Shown here piece after piece: positions 34,226 to 43,319 of a stretch of DNA of 64,000 bases. The position numbers were made by a program, and so were the translations under genes. This DNA is from Dethiosulfovibrio peptidovorans DSM 11002. Lineage in GTDB: Bacteria > Synergistota > Synergistia > Synergistales > Dethiosulfovibrionaceae. Position 1 is the stretch's first letter. Every line of letters begins with the position of its first letter. The notes under the pieces are model-generated. The model was not told where the DNA came from, made no database searches, and saw nothing but the letters and a program-made list of their open reading frames with translations. Location of the stretch: assembly GCF_000172975.1 (NCBI RefSeq), contig NZ_ABTR02000001.1, positions 1,092,501-1,156,500 of the forward strand. Direction: 5' to 3'.

Positions 34226-35908
34226 TTATCCGTAAGGCCAGCCCATCATTCCGCCTTCGAGAATGGCCACCTTGTGGAATCCCTTGGATCGGAGTACCGT
34301 TAGAGCATCCCAACCCCGGAGAGAGATCTTGCAGAAGGCGATAATCTCCTTGTCTTTAGGAAGTTCTTCCACTCGAGTCCAGAGGGCTCCCAGAGGAATG
34401 TGCACCTGGTTTTCGTAAGGCAGCTTGCCCTGAAGCTTGATCTCTCCTTCGGTCCGCACGTCCAGAAGCACGCAATCTTCTCCTCTGTCCATTTTTGCCG
34501 CCAGTTCCCGGGGAGAATAGGAGGTCATGAGTCCCTCCATTTTGTTCCGCAGCACGTTGGCGGTTTGGGTCATGGGGTCGAGGGCCGTGGCATAGGGGGG
34601 AGCATAGGCAAAATCCGTATCCGCCAGGTCATCCACCGTAAGCCCTCCGGTAACGGCGGTAACCAGACCGTCAAGCCGCTTGTCCACCGCTCCGGGGCCG
34701 AAGATCTGCCCTCCCAGGAGGCGTTTGGTATTTTTGTCCGCCACGAGCTTGATTACCATCCAGGCCGCTCCTGGCATGAAGTGCGGTTTGTCCGGAGCCG
34801 TAACCGTCACTGAAATGGGGTCGAACCCTTCCTTGCGGGCCTGGTGCTCGTTAAAACCGGTACGCCCCACGGTGTACTCGAAAAACTTCATGATCGCCGT
34901 ACCGAGAACGCCCTTGAAGGTGCTTCCGCGCCCCAAAATGTTATCTGCGATCACCCGACCTTCCCGGTTAGCGGAGGATCCCATGGGCTGACGAACGCCC
35001 TTTCCCGTAAGAATATGGCGAACTTCTACACAATCCCCTCCGGCATAAATGTTGGGATCACTGGTACGCATATATTCGTCTACCGCCACGCCGCCCGAGG
35101 AACCGATGTCGAGCCCCGTTTCCTCGGCTAGGTGAATGTTTGGACGCACTCCGATGGCGAGGAGCACCATGTCGGCGGGAATGGTCCGCTGATCTGTCTT
35201 TACCCCGGTGAGCACCGAATCCTGCCCGAGGATTTCCAGGACCTTTTCGTTACCGTAGAAGTGTACACCCTTGGCCTTGAGTTCTCTCAGGAGGCGAGAG
35301 CCGAATTCTTCATCCAGCATGTTCGGCAAGGGCCAGGAGAGGAGATCTACTACGGAAACTTCGATATCTCGGGCCACCAGGGCCTCCACCACCTCCATGC
35401 CGATAAGCCCCGCTCCCACCACTACGGCGCGTTTCACGTTGCCGTTATCGATGGCGGCACGCATGGCCAAGGCATCGCTCAAGGTCCAGAGGGTAAAAAC
35501 CGTACCGAGCTCGATCCCCGGAAGATCGGGCTTGATGGGAGATCCACCGGTAGCGATGACTAGATCGTCATAGGGGAAGCGCTTTTCCACGGCCAGCTCG
35601 AGATCCACCGCCACGACTTCTTTCTTTTCCCGGTCGATACAGGTAGCCATGTGCCGGGTAAGCACGTCTATTTTTTTGACGTTGAGGAAATAACTTTCAT
35701 CCCGCACCACTCCCACGGGAGTGCACATGAGCTCCTTGTATTCCTTTACGATTCCCTCGATGTAGTAGGGAAGACCGCACCCTGCATAGCTGAGATAGGG
35801 TCCCTTTTCCAAAATAAGAATTTCCGCCTCCGGATCCAGCCGCCTGAGACGGGCCGCAGTCTTTCCTCCGCAGGCTACGCCACCGATAACGACAATTTTC
35901 TTGCTCAC
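34226..35908 (-). CDS. FAD-dependent pyridine nucleotide-disulfide oxidoreductase with rhodanese domain (CoA-disulfide reductase-like)
   Basis: A 560-residue protein. The N-terminal FAD-binding fold (KKIVVIGGVACGGKTAAR), the single redox Cys44 in YLSYAGCGLPYYI as in CoA-disulfide reductases and Nox enzymes, a second NAD-binding motif (AVVVGAGLIGMEVVEAL) and the dimerisation domain up to about 450 are complete. A C-terminal rhodanese domain (about 465-560) has an active-site-like loop FCKISLRGWDA. Such fusions reduce CoA disulfide, per/polysulfide or act as NADH oxidases; in a sulfur-reducing anaerobe a polysulfide role would fit (inference). Confidence 0.9.
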   Translation of the reverse strand: MSKKIVVIGGVACGGKTAARLRRLDPEAEILILEKGPYLSYAGCGLPYYIEGIVKEYKELMCTPVGVVRDESYFLNVKKIDVLTRHMATCIDREKKEVVAVDLELAVEKRFPYDDLVIATGGSPIKPDLPGIELGTVFTLWTLSDALAMRAAIDNGNVKRAVVVGAGLIGMEVVEALVARDIEVSVVDLLSWPLPNMLDEEFGSRLLRELKAKGVHFYGNEKVLEILGQDSVLTGVKTDQRTIPADMVLLAIGVRPNIHLAEETGLDIGSSGGVAVDEYMRTSDPNIYAGGDCVEVRHILTGKGVRQPMGSSANREGRVIADNILGRGSTFKGVLGTAIMKFFEYTVGRTGFNEHQARKEGFDPISVTVTAPDKPHFMPGAAWMVIKLVADKNTKRLLGGQIFGPGAVDKRLDGLVTAVTGGLTVDDLADTDFAYAPPYATALDPMTQTANVLRNKMEGLMTSYSPRELAAKMDRGEDCVLLDVRTEGEIKLQGKLPYENQVHIPLGALWTRVEELPKDKEIIAFCKISLRGWDALTVLRSKGFHKVAILEGGMMGWPYG

Positions 35909-36094
35909 ACGCTCTCACTCCTATCGATATCTGAAATTGGATGTACCTCGGTATCTATTGCTCGTATACCATACAGGGTATAGTGTGCGTCTTTTTTCGC
36001 TTTTGCGCAACCCGAAAATAGTTTTTATCGAAAAGGGGCTGCTTTTTCTTTTCGGAAAAATGGGACAGATCGTAAAGATGTTCAAAAAAAGTTC

Positions 36095-36301
36095 CTAAGG
36101 CACCGTAGGCCCGGAGAACCTTTTTTCGAACCCCTCTTTGAGCTTGCTGAAATCCAGGGCCTCCCGGGTACACCCTGAGGTGTTATCCTTGGGATAAAAG
36201 TAAAGCACCAGCCATTTTCCAGCGTAATCTCCCAGAGATACTTGCTCTCCTCGAGAATCCGGAAGCGAAATTTCCGGAGCCTTCGTTCCTTCTTCTACCA
36301 T
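36095..36301 (-). pseudogene. Truncated Bcp-type peroxiredoxin
   Basis: From the ATG at 36301 the frame reads VEEGTKAPEISLPDSRGE, then LVLYFYPKDNTSGCTREALDF, the peroxidatic-Cys region of Bcp peroxiredoxins, up to KLKEGFEKRF, and then stops. In the adjacent frame KKVLRAYGALG follows, which is the late KVLEAYGVWG segment of the same family. About 40 residues between them are missing, with a frame change and no normal C-terminus. It is read as an internal-deletion pseudogene. The family normally reduces peroxides. Confidence 0.75.
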
Positions 36302-36388
36302 GTCCTCTTCTTTCCATGCGGTGTACAGCAACCCTAGCCCAACTAGAGATCCACCACCACGACTTTTTTCTTTTCCTGGCTGGAGTGA

Positions 36389-36416
36389 TTGAATAGTTAT
36401 CACGAATAAGTATAGA
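36389..36416 (+). promoter_or_regulatory. Possible panCD promoter
   Basis: -35 TTGAAT (36389-36394), 16-nt spacer, -10 TATAGA (36411-36416), about 95 bp before the panC start. Confidence 0.4.
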
Positions 36417-36509
36417 TTATTCAGGTTGCTCGGCGGTTGCGTAGTCCGGCTTTTGGAACTATATTATCACCGTGATTTTGGAGAGAAGCACCTCGAAGGA
36501 GTGGGTACA

Positions 36510-37358
36510 TTGGTTTCAATTATACGCAAACCGAAGGAAATGTCGGCTTTCGTCCTGGAACGCCGCAGGGCGGGGCAGTCCGTCGGCCTGGTCCCCACCA
36601 TGGGGTATCTGCACGACGGCCATATGTCGCTGGTGAAGAAGAGCATGATAGAGAACGACGTCACGGTTGTCTCCCTTTTCGTAAACCCGATACAGTTCTG
36701 TCCCGGAGAGGATCTGGAGAGCTATCCCAGAGACGAGGAGAAGGACCTAGCCCTACTGGCCGCAGCGGGGGCCGACGTGCTTTTCGCCCCCAGAGCGGAG
36801 GATATGTATCTTCCGGGACACTCGGTCTATGTGGACGAGACTGCCTTGAGCCTCCCTCTGTGCGGAGGGTCCCGGCCGGGCCACTTTAAAGGAGTCTGCA
36901 CCGTGGTGCTGAAGCTTTTCAACATAGTCCGTCCCGACAGGGCTTATTTCGGCATGAAGGATTACCAGCAGCTTCAGGTGCTTCGCAGGATGGTCCGTGA
37001 TCTGAACGTTCCGGTGGACATAAGGCCCTGCCCTCTGATAAGAGAGGATGACGGTCTGGCCCTCAGCAGCAGAAACGCCTATCTGTCGGAAGAAGAGCGG
37101 AGATCCGCCCTGGCCCTGTCTCGGTCTCTGGCGAAGGCGAAGGAGGCTTTCGAGGGGGGAGAACGCTCGGCATCGGTTCTGAGGGGGCTGGTCCGGTCGG
37201 TACTGTCCGAGGAAGAGGCCCTCGAGCCTGAATACGTCGAGGTGAGGGACGCCTACGAGCTGTCCGAGGTGGAATCGATCTGCGATCCCGCCGTGATCGC
37301 TCTCGCCGTAAGGGTCGGTCGAACCAGGTTGATAGATAACGTCGTGTTGGGAGGGTGA
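36510..37358 (+). CDS. panC: Pantothenate synthetase
   Basis: A 282-residue enzyme joining pantoate and beta-alanine with ATP. Motifs: LVPTMGYLHDGHMSLV (HIGH-type), SLFVNPIQFCPGEDLESYPR, RPGHFKGVCTVVLKLFN, FGMKDYQQLQVLRRM and LALSSRNAYLS. The frame is open to 36426, but a TTG at 36510 with GAAGGAG upstream gives the family's normal start and length. It is followed after 4 nt by panD, forming a two-gene unit for pantothenate/CoA supply. Confidence 0.96.
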   Translation: MVSIIRKPKEMSAFVLERRRAGQSVGLVPTMGYLHDGHMSLVKKSMIENDVTVVSLFVNPIQFCPGEDLESYPRDEEKDLALLAAAGADVLFAPRAEDMYLPGHSVYVDETALSLPLCGGSRPGHFKGVCTVVLKLFNIVRPDRAYFGMKDYQQLQVLRRMVRDLNVPVDIRPCPLIREDDGLALSSRNAYLSEEERRSALALSRSLAKAKEAFEGGERSASVLRGLVRSVLSEEEALEPEYVEVRDAYELSEVESICDPAVIALAVRVGRTRLIDNVVLGG

Positions 37359-37362
37359 TAGA

Positions 37363-37749
37363 GTGTTTTTACAGATGTTGAAGTGCAAGCTCCACGGAGC
37401 GATAGTGACCGAGGCCAACCTGGAGTACCAGGGGAGCATATCCATAGACAGGGACTTCATAGACCAGGCGGGTTTCCTGATCGGAGAGAAGGTCCTGGTG
37501 GCGGACATGGCCTCGGGCAACCGTTTCGAGACCTACGTCATAGAGGCCCCCAGGGGAAGCGGCGAGATCTGCCTGAACGGGGCGGCTGCACGGCTGGGCA
37601 CTGTGGGGGACCGGGTCATAGTGATGGCCTGGTGCCTAATGGACGTCAAGGAGGCGGCTTCTCACAGGGCCAAGGTCGTCAAGATCGGTCCGGACGGAGC
37701 CGTCGAGAAGGTCTTCGATATGGACAGAGGGGACGGGAACGAGCTCTAG
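37363..37749 (+). CDS. panD: Aspartate 1-decarboxylase proenzyme
   Basis: A 128-residue PanD. LKCKLHGAIVTEANLEYQGSISID contains the Gly-Ser self-cleavage site (GS at about residues 24-25), which creates the pyruvoyl group. NGAAARLGTVGDRVIVMAW is the conserved C-terminal segment. GTG start. It makes beta-alanine for PanC. Its stop overlaps the end of the convergent pentapeptide gene by 4 nt. Confidence 0.96.
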   Translation: MFLQMLKCKLHGAIVTEANLEYQGSISIDRDFIDQAGFLIGEKVLVADMASGNRFETYVIEAPRGSGEICLNGAAARLGTVGDRVIVMAWCLMDVKEAASHRAKVVKIGPDGAVEKVFDMDRGDGNEL

Positions 37750-38348
37750 ACGATCTTTATTCCCAGTCTTACTGCCAGATCCACCGCCTGTAGAGCGCTC
37801 ACCTTAGCTCCTCGGAGCTCCGAGAAGGTGTCGGAGAAGGCTATCCCGTCTATGTTACAGTCCGAGAGGTCCAGGTTTTTAAGGGCCGTCTTGAAGAAGC
37901 TGACCCCGGAGAAGTTCACCTTGGACAGGGCGACCTTTTTGAATCTGACCTCTGAAAAGAAGGCGTCTTTGAAGTCGCACTCCTTCACGGTGCAGTTTTC
38001 CCAGAAAGTCTCCACGTAGTTGGAGTAGCTGAAGATACCTCCGGTCAGGGATAGTTCCTTGAAGGAGCTTCTGTCGAAAGAGCTGCCCAGGGCCTTGCAG
38101 TCTGTTAGTCTGGCGTTTTTCCAATAGCTTCTGCCCAGTTTGCAGTTGGATAGGTCGCAGTTTTTGAGCTCCACATCGTAGAGGCCGATGTTCTCCATGT
38201 CGCAGCCCGAGAGGGTGCAGTTGGTCAGACGGACCGACTCTATACGCAGCCCCGAGAGATTCAGATCCTCCAGACATTCCCCCTCAAAGGTTGCCTCTCC
38301 TATGTAGTCGTCCGTCTCTCTAGCCCGTTCTATGGCTTGTGCCAGCAT
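37746..38348 (-). CDS. Pentapeptide-repeat protein
   Basis: A 200-residue protein built almost entirely of A(D/N)LXX-like repeats (LEDLNLSGLRIESVRLTNCTL, CDMENIGLYDVELKNCDLSNC, and so on), predicted to form a right-handed quadrilateral beta-helix. An unusual number of repeats have Cys at the central position. The ATG at 38348 has GGGAGG upstream, preferred over an earlier in-frame start. No fused domain. Pentapeptide proteins include gyrase-protecting DNA mimics, but the function here is unknown. Confidence 0.85.
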   Translation of the reverse strand: MLAQAIERARETDDYIGEATFEGECLEDLNLSGLRIESVRLTNCTLSGCDMENIGLYDVELKNCDLSNCKLGRSYWKNARLTDCKALGSSFDRSSFKELSLTGGIFSYSNYVETFWENCTVKECDFKDAFFSEVRFKKVALSKVNFSGVSFFKTALKNLDLSDCNIDGIAFSDTFSELRGAKVSALQAVDLAVRLGIKIV

Positions 38349-38394
38349 ATTAAGACCTCCCGTCTGAATTTCGAAATTAAGTTTACTGTAATTT

Positions 38395-38435
38395 AAAGGT
38401 GTCCGCAAGGCTTTTTCAGCCGTGCGGACACCTTT
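38395..38435. terminator. Long inverted repeat / bidirectional terminator
   Basis: 13-bp perfect arms, AAAGGTGTCCGCA (38395-38407) and TGCGGACACCTTT (38423-38435), with a short T/A tract on both sides. It lies between the divergent pentapeptide and EamA genes, an odd place for a terminator. It could be a regulatory or repeat element. Confidence 0.55.
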
Positions 38436-38537
38436 ATCTATGTGATCGTAATCCCTATGGCTTGTGACCTGGCTTAAGGTGTAGAATGACGGAGATTATC
38501 GAACGTTAGAGTCTTCGGTCTTTGGGGAGGGGTGAAT

Positions 38538-39440
38538 ATGGACGGAGATAGTTCGGTCCGGTCGGGATCGGCCATAGTGCTCCTGGCCGCTGTGTTCTGG
38601 GGCACCACCGGAACCCTTCAGGCCCTGGCTCCCGAGGGGGCGTCTCCTCTGGTCGTAGGTGTCCTCAGGATGACCCTGGGAGGGTTGTTTTTGGCGGCTT
38701 TCGTGCTTTTCAGATATGGATCCGATGCTCTTACCGGAAGATGGCCCTGGAAAACCCTTTTAATGGCGTCCTCCAGCATGGCGGTGTACCAGCTGTTCTT
38801 TTTTTCCGCCGTCCTGAGAACCGGGGTTGCAGTGGGCACCATGGTCACCATAGGCAGTTCCCCCATATTGGCCGGACTTCTGGCCAGGGCGGTTCTGAGA
38901 GAGCCTCTGACCCCCAGATGGGCCGTGGCGACGGTGTCGGCCATAGGGGGATGCGTCCTGCTGTCCCTCGGCGACGGAGCGGTCCGGGTGGACATAGTAG
39001 GCGTGTTTCTGGCGGTCGGGGCCGGGGCGTCCTACGGATTCATAGGGTTGGGGATGAAACAGCTTCAGAGGACCAGAAATCCTCTAGCGGTCATAGCCGC
39101 CGCCATGTTGGGAGGGGCCGTTCTGGGCTCTCCTCTGTTTTTGTTCCATCCGCTTGCTTGGCTCGCCACGGTTCGGGGGGCTTCGGTGGCCTTGGCCCTC
39201 GGCTTGGTCGGAACGGCGATCCCCTACGGTATGTTCTCCGTGGCATTAACCATGATACCCATCTCGACGGCCTGTACCCTGACCCTCATGGAGCCCTTGA
39301 CCGCCTCTTTGCTGGGAGTCTTTCTATTGGGCGAGATCCTGGGGGTCAGATCTTTTGCGGGGATAGCCCTCATTTTCACCGGGATAATGATACTGTCTCT
39401 GCCGGACGGTATGTCGAGAAAAAAGGAGGAGAGATCTTGA
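38538..39440 (+). CDS. EamA/DMT-family transporter
   Basis: A 300-residue membrane protein with ten hydrophobic helices in two EamA repeats (about 10-140 and 150-290). LAAVFWGTTGTLQALAPEGASPL is a typical EamA start. The family exports amino acids or other metabolites; the substrate is unknown. The ATG at 38538 has GGGGAGGGG upstream. Its stop overlaps the TTG start of a LysE-type exporter, so two exporters are co-translated. Confidence 0.88.
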   Translation: MDGDSSVRSGSAIVLLAAVFWGTTGTLQALAPEGASPLVVGVLRMTLGGLFLAAFVLFRYGSDALTGRWPWKTLLMASSSMAVYQLFFFSAVLRTGVAVGTMVTIGSSPILAGLLARAVLREPLTPRWAVATVSAIGGCVLLSLGDGAVRVDIVGVFLAVGAGASYGFIGLGMKQLQRTRNPLAVIAAAMLGGAVLGSPLFLFHPLAWLATVRGASVALALGLVGTAIPYGMFSVALTMIPISTACTLTLMEPLTASLLGVFLLGEILGVRSFAGIALIFTGIMILSLPDGMSRKKEERS

Positions 39441-40036
39441 GCGAGATAGATATGGCGGCGCTTATTCCCTACGTTTTCATCACGACCTTCACCCCTGGTC
39501 CGAACAACGTCAGCTCCGCCGCCATGGCGGCGAAGTTCGGACTGAGGAGAACCTGGAGCTATACGTTGGGAATCGCCTCCGGGGTTTTTTTGTTGATGAT
39601 CCTGGGAGGGTCTCTTTCCGGTTTCCTGATGGAGTTGGTCCCCAAGCTCGAGGGGACCATGAAGTGGATCGGAGCAGCCTACATAGTCTGGCTGGCCTGG
39701 GGACTGGTTCGGGAGGTCCCCCACGAGGGCGGCTCCTCCGGGGGTGAGGGAGGTTTCTTCAAGGGGATGGCCCTTCAGTGCGTCAACGTCAAGGTGATGA
39801 TATACTGCCTGACCCTGTACTCGGTGTTTCTAAGGCCTCTGTTGGCCAGGCCTCTGCCTGTGCTGATGTCCGCCCTCTTTCTGGCTGTGGTCTGTTTTTC
39901 CTCGGTGGTCCTTTGGGCCCTGTTCGGAGTCGGGATAGAGAGCTTTCTCGGAAGTCCCGGCAGGCGCAGGGCCCTTAACTATTTTTTCGCGGCCATGTTG
40001 GTCATGACCGCTCTTCAGGTGGCCGAGTTGATATGA
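39437..40036 (+). CDS. LysE/RhtB-family translocator
   Basis: A 199-residue membrane protein with six helices. ITTFTPGPNNVSSAAMAAKFG is the hallmark LysE motif near the N-terminus, and GFFKGMALQCVNVKVMIYCL matches the second conserved block. It is expected to export amino acids. TTG start overlapping the upstream stop (TTGA), with AAGGAGGAGA before it. It converges on and overlaps by 22 nt the hypothetical minus-strand gene. Confidence 0.88.
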   Translation: MSEIDMAALIPYVFITTFTPGPNNVSSAAMAAKFGLRRTWSYTLGIASGVFLLMILGGSLSGFLMELVPKLEGTMKWIGAAYIVWLAWGLVREVPHEGGSSGGEGGFFKGMALQCVNVKVMIYCLTLYSVFLRPLLARPLPVLMSALFLAVVCFSSVVLWALFGVGIESFLGSPGRRRALNYFFAAMLVMTALQVAELI

Positions 40037-41013
40037 ACGTCCGGTCTGGCGATGTGCCGAACCTCGTCGCAGAACCAGTCGTAGATGGTCTCCTTGGGGG
40101 TCTTTATGCCTCTGAGGGCCTCTACGCTGGTTCCCAGCAGGAAAATAGGGCGGCTTGGCTCTATGAGGTCCATCGCCGACGGCTTGAGCCCCGACTCCAG
40201 CCTGTTTAGCTGCTCGTCGTCGTCGGTCACCAGAAGCACCATAGTCCAGTTTTCCTGGTCCTCCGTGTCGATGTCGGCCCATCCGGGAATATATATCCGT
40301 CTCTGTCCCAGCATGAACAGCTCTATCTGCCCCAGTCCTGTCACGGCGGCCTTTAGGTCGTCGGGGTCCTTCACCCTCAGGCAGAAGAGTCGGTCCGTGT
40401 TCTGAAGCCTGAATCTGTCTTCCGGTGCGGTCTCCGTCGTCCTGTAGTGGTCGAAGTCGTATCCGCTTCTTAACATAAGGTCCACCGTCAGGTTGCCCGT
40501 AGGGGCTCCGGTTCTCTCTACCCAGTCGGCTAATCCTCTTTCCCCCGGAATGGGCTCTTCTCTGGCGGAAACTCCCCAGAAGGGAAAGGTGTCCATAAGA
40601 TCCTTCACCGAGGGATGTTCGGGCCATAGATAGCGGAATCTGCCGTTCTCCTCGGTGAATAGCTCCTCCCCTTTCAGGTAGGGTACGACGGGGAACTTCT
40701 CCGCTATGGTAAACTCCTTCAGCCCCCACCGCCCCAGGAAAGCCTTCTCCAAAAGCAGATTGAGCCTGTTTCTCCAAAGAGCCGTGGCAGGGTCGGTGTC
40801 GGCCATGGGTTTCAGCGGTATTCCCATCTCGGAGGCTAACTTGTCCCTCTCGGCCAGCCCCTCTTCGGTAAGTATCATTCCGCCTCCTGCCGGTCTGAAG
40901 AGTCCTTGGTCCGCTAAAGTCTCCAGGTTGTCCGGCTCGTTGCCTGCGAGAAGGACAGTCTCTTCGTCCCAGCAGATGGCTTCCCCTTCGAACAGAAGAG
41001 TCAGGTGGGTCAT
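40015..41013 (-). CDS. Conserved hypothetical protein
   Basis: A 332-residue soluble protein, rich in acidic residues, without signal peptide or membrane helix. I do not recognise a domain. Segments such as GQRRIYIPGWADIDTEDQENWTM, PSRPIFLLGTSVEALRGIKTPKETIYDWFC and an N-terminal ALLFEGEAICWDEET-like region are not matched to a known motif. The ATG at 41013 (MTHLTLLFEG) has a nearby AAGGAG site; the upstream extension is low-complexity basic sequence and is not chosen. Confidence 0.7.
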   Translation of the reverse strand: MTHLTLLFEGEAICWDEETVLLAGNEPDNLETLADQGLFRPAGGGMILTEEGLAERDKLASEMGIPLKPMADTDPATALWRNRLNLLLEKAFLGRWGLKEFTIAEKFPVVPYLKGEELFTEENGRFRYLWPEHPSVKDLMDTFPFWGVSAREEPIPGERGLADWVERTGAPTGNLTVDLMLRSGYDFDHYRTTETAPEDRFRLQNTDRLFCLRVKDPDDLKAAVTGLGQIELFMLGQRRIYIPGWADIDTEDQENWTMVLLVTDDDEQLNRLESGLKPSAMDLIEPSRPIFLLGTSVEALRGIKTPKETIYDWFCDEVRHIARPDVHINSAT

Positions 41014-41082
41014 GGCGTAAGATCTCCTTCCTGGTGGGCTGTATCTCCTCTTTCGATTATATATTCCCTTTATTATAAACAC

Positions 41083-41110
41083 AAAGGAGGGGCCTTTTGG
41101 CCCCTCCTTT
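41083..41110. terminator. Terminator after OPT transporter
   Basis: A perfect 12-bp stem, AAAGGAGGGGCC (41083-41094) with GGCCCCTCCTTT (41099-41110), and TTTT loop. It lies 22 bp after the OPT stop on the minus strand and also upstream of the hypothetical gene. Confidence 0.8.
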
Positions 41111-41132
41111 AGGTGTCTTGTTTTTAGTCGTC

Positions 41133-43100
41133 TTAGTCCGCTTCGGCGGCGCAGCACTTTCTGTACATATAGAGAGCCAGCACCATGAAAAGAGCCAGTC
41201 CGCCGATTCCGCTAGCCGAGAGAGGCCCGCCGACGGCGATCTTGTCCGCCACTCCGACGTAGGCCAGGAAGGCGGCCAGAAGACCCACCAAAGCGTCTCC
41301 TGCGACGAAGCCCGAGCTGATTAGCATCCCCGTCTCCAGGGCGGGCTTGTGTTTCTCGTGTCCCTTGGGGAACTTCTTCATTACTGCCTCTCTGATGAGG
41401 GATCCGAAGAAGATCGGCACGGAGAGATGGACAGGAAGATACAGGCCGATGCCGAAGGGGAGAACCGGGATCTGGACCAGCCTGGCGCAGAGTCCCAAAG
41501 CCGCTCCGATCCAAACCAGGGACCAGGGCAGGTCTCCCTGGAATATCCCCTGGACGACCATGGCCATCAGCCCTGCCTGAGGAGCCGGGAGCTCCTTGGA
41601 GCCGAAGCCGTAGGTACTGTCCAGCATTATCAGGACGAGCCCTATCACCAGCGCGGCGGCGACGGTTCCGATCATCTCCCCGATCTGCTGATATTTGGGG
41701 GTAGCTCCGACGAGGAATCCGGTCTTGAGGTCCTGAGACATATCTCCGGCGCAGGCCAGGGCGATGCAGACCACCGATCCCGCCGTGAGGCTAGCAAGTA
41801 TTCCCTCTATGCCGGAGATCCCACCGAGTTTGACCAGAATGGCCGTTAACAGAAGAGTTGCTATGGTCATTCCGGACACCGGGTTGTTGGAGCTTCCGAC
41901 CAGACCGACGATCCGGCTGGAGACCGTCACGAAGAAGAAGCCGAAGACGACCACCGCTATGGCGGACACGATTCTGGCGATGGTGTTGTCTATGGGAAGC
42001 ACGAAGAGCATGGATACGGCTACAAGAAGGGATCCCCATGTCACGATCTTTCCGGGGAGGTCTTGCTGAGTCCTTCTCTCCGGCGTTCCGTCGTCGTTCT
42101 TGGAGCGTTTCATAATGGCCTTGAAGCTGCTGATGATAGTGGGAAGTGCCTCCACGAAACTGAGAAGCCCTCCGAAGGCCACCGCTCCGGCTCCGACGTA
42201 GCGGATGTACTTGTTCCATATTCCCCACACTCCGAGCTCCGACACGGCCGTAGCAGCCGGGAAGATGGCATCAGTCGAGTGTCTTCCGAAGAACTCTATT
42301 AGGGGGATGACTCCCAGCCAGGCGACCACGCCTCCTACGAGCATTATGGTGGCTATTCTGCGACCGACGATGAAGCCAACTCCCATGAGGGACGGGAATA
42401 TGTCGGCGCCTATGTGTGCTCCGGTGAAGCCCTTGATGCCCCACTCGATCTCCTCGGGGAAGATCTTCATTCCCGCTTGGGCGAAACGATATACTCCTGC
42501 CAAGCCTAGGGATGCGAACAAGGTCTTGGCCGGGGCTCCTCCAACCTCCCCCGCCACTAGGACCTCGGCGCAGGCCGCACCCTCGGGGTAGGGGATGTTC
42601 CCATGTTCCTTTACGATCAGGAAGCGCCGCAGGGGGATCATGAATAGCAGCCCCAGAAGCCCTCCCAGGGCGGACATCAGGGTTACGGTGATCAGCTTGG
42701 GGGGCACCAGCTGAGGGTTGGTCCGGGCCAGTATGTAGAGGGCCGGCACTGTGAAGATAACCCCCGCCGCCAGAGACTCGCCGGAGGACGCTATGGTCTG
42801 GACGATGTTGTTCTCCAGGATGGTCCCCTTCTTGAGGATTCCCCTCATTATACCCATCGATATTACCGCCGCCGGTATGGACGCCGAGACTGTCATACCG
42901 ACCTTGAGACCCAGATAGGCGTTGGCCGCTCCCAGGACGATGGAAAGGATAAAGCCGAGAGAGATGGCCCTGAAGGTCAGTTCCGGGATCTTCTTATCCG
43001 ACGATACATAGGGCGGATATTGATCCCCGTCCATCACCTCGTAGGCCTCTTCGGGTAGCCTGCGAATAGGCTCTTTCTTCGTTTCTTCCGAAGTACTCAA
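41133..43100 (-). CDS. OPT-family oligopeptide transporter
   Basis: A 655-residue polytopic protein with about 15 hydrophobic helices. The family N-terminal block (AISLGFILSIVLGAANAYLGLKVGMTVSASIPAAVISMG) and IPYPEGAACAEVLVAGE are typical of bacterial OPT proteins. It is expected to take up peptides using the ion gradient. It is divergent from the secreted C69 dipeptidase, consistent with a peptide-feeding lifestyle. It ends with YMYRKCCAAEAD. Confidence 0.94.
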   Translation of the reverse strand: MSTSEETKKEPIRRLPEEAYEVMDGDQYPPYVSSDKKIPELTFRAISLGFILSIVLGAANAYLGLKVGMTVSASIPAAVISMGIMRGILKKGTILENNIVQTIASSGESLAAGVIFTVPALYILARTNPQLVPPKLITVTLMSALGGLLGLLFMIPLRRFLIVKEHGNIPYPEGAACAEVLVAGEVGGAPAKTLFASLGLAGVYRFAQAGMKIFPEEIEWGIKGFTGAHIGADIFPSLMGVGFIVGRRIATIMLVGGVVAWLGVIPLIEFFGRHSTDAIFPAATAVSELGVWGIWNKYIRYVGAGAVAFGGLLSFVEALPTIISSFKAIMKRSKNDDGTPERRTQQDLPGKIVTWGSLLVAVSMLFVLPIDNTIARIVSAIAVVVFGFFFVTVSSRIVGLVGSSNNPVSGMTIATLLLTAILVKLGGISGIEGILASLTAGSVVCIALACAGDMSQDLKTGFLVGATPKYQQIGEMIGTVAAALVIGLVLIMLDSTYGFGSKELPAPQAGLMAMVVQGIFQGDLPWSLVWIGAALGLCARLVQIPVLPFGIGLYLPVHLSVPIFFGSLIREAVMKKFPKGHEKHKPALETGMLISSGFVAGDALVGLLAAFLAYVGVADKIAVGGPLSASGIGGLALFMVLALYMYRKCCAAEAD

Positions 43101-43240
43101 AAAAATTCCTCCTTTAATAATTAAGACTGTTGATCAAAGTCAAAACTATCTTCTTACTGGTATAATAAGCAGTCAAGGTTTTGTGTTCTATTGTCGGGAT
43201 ATGTAAACTTTGATTCGTCTTTGTCTGTCTTTTGGCTATT

Positions 43241-43268
43241 TTGCGTCGGCGTCGATTGGGCATATAAT
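43241..43268 (+). promoter_or_regulatory. Promoter of the C69 dipeptidase
   Basis: -35 TTGCGT (43241-43246), 16-nt spacer, -10 TATAAT (43263-43268), about 50 bp before the GTG start. A second possible promoter with an extended -10 (TGGTATAAT, 43158-43166) lies further upstream. Confidence 0.6.
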
Positions 43269-43319
43269 GAAGCGCAATCCGAATATAATTTTTAATTTTC
43301 GAAACAAAGAGGGGTTGTC

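Noticed and set aside
38741-39436. Long open frame overlapping the EamA gene and continuing into the LysE-type gene.
   Set aside because: The part before 39437 is an out-of-frame shadow of the EamA gene; only the LysE part shows family motifs.
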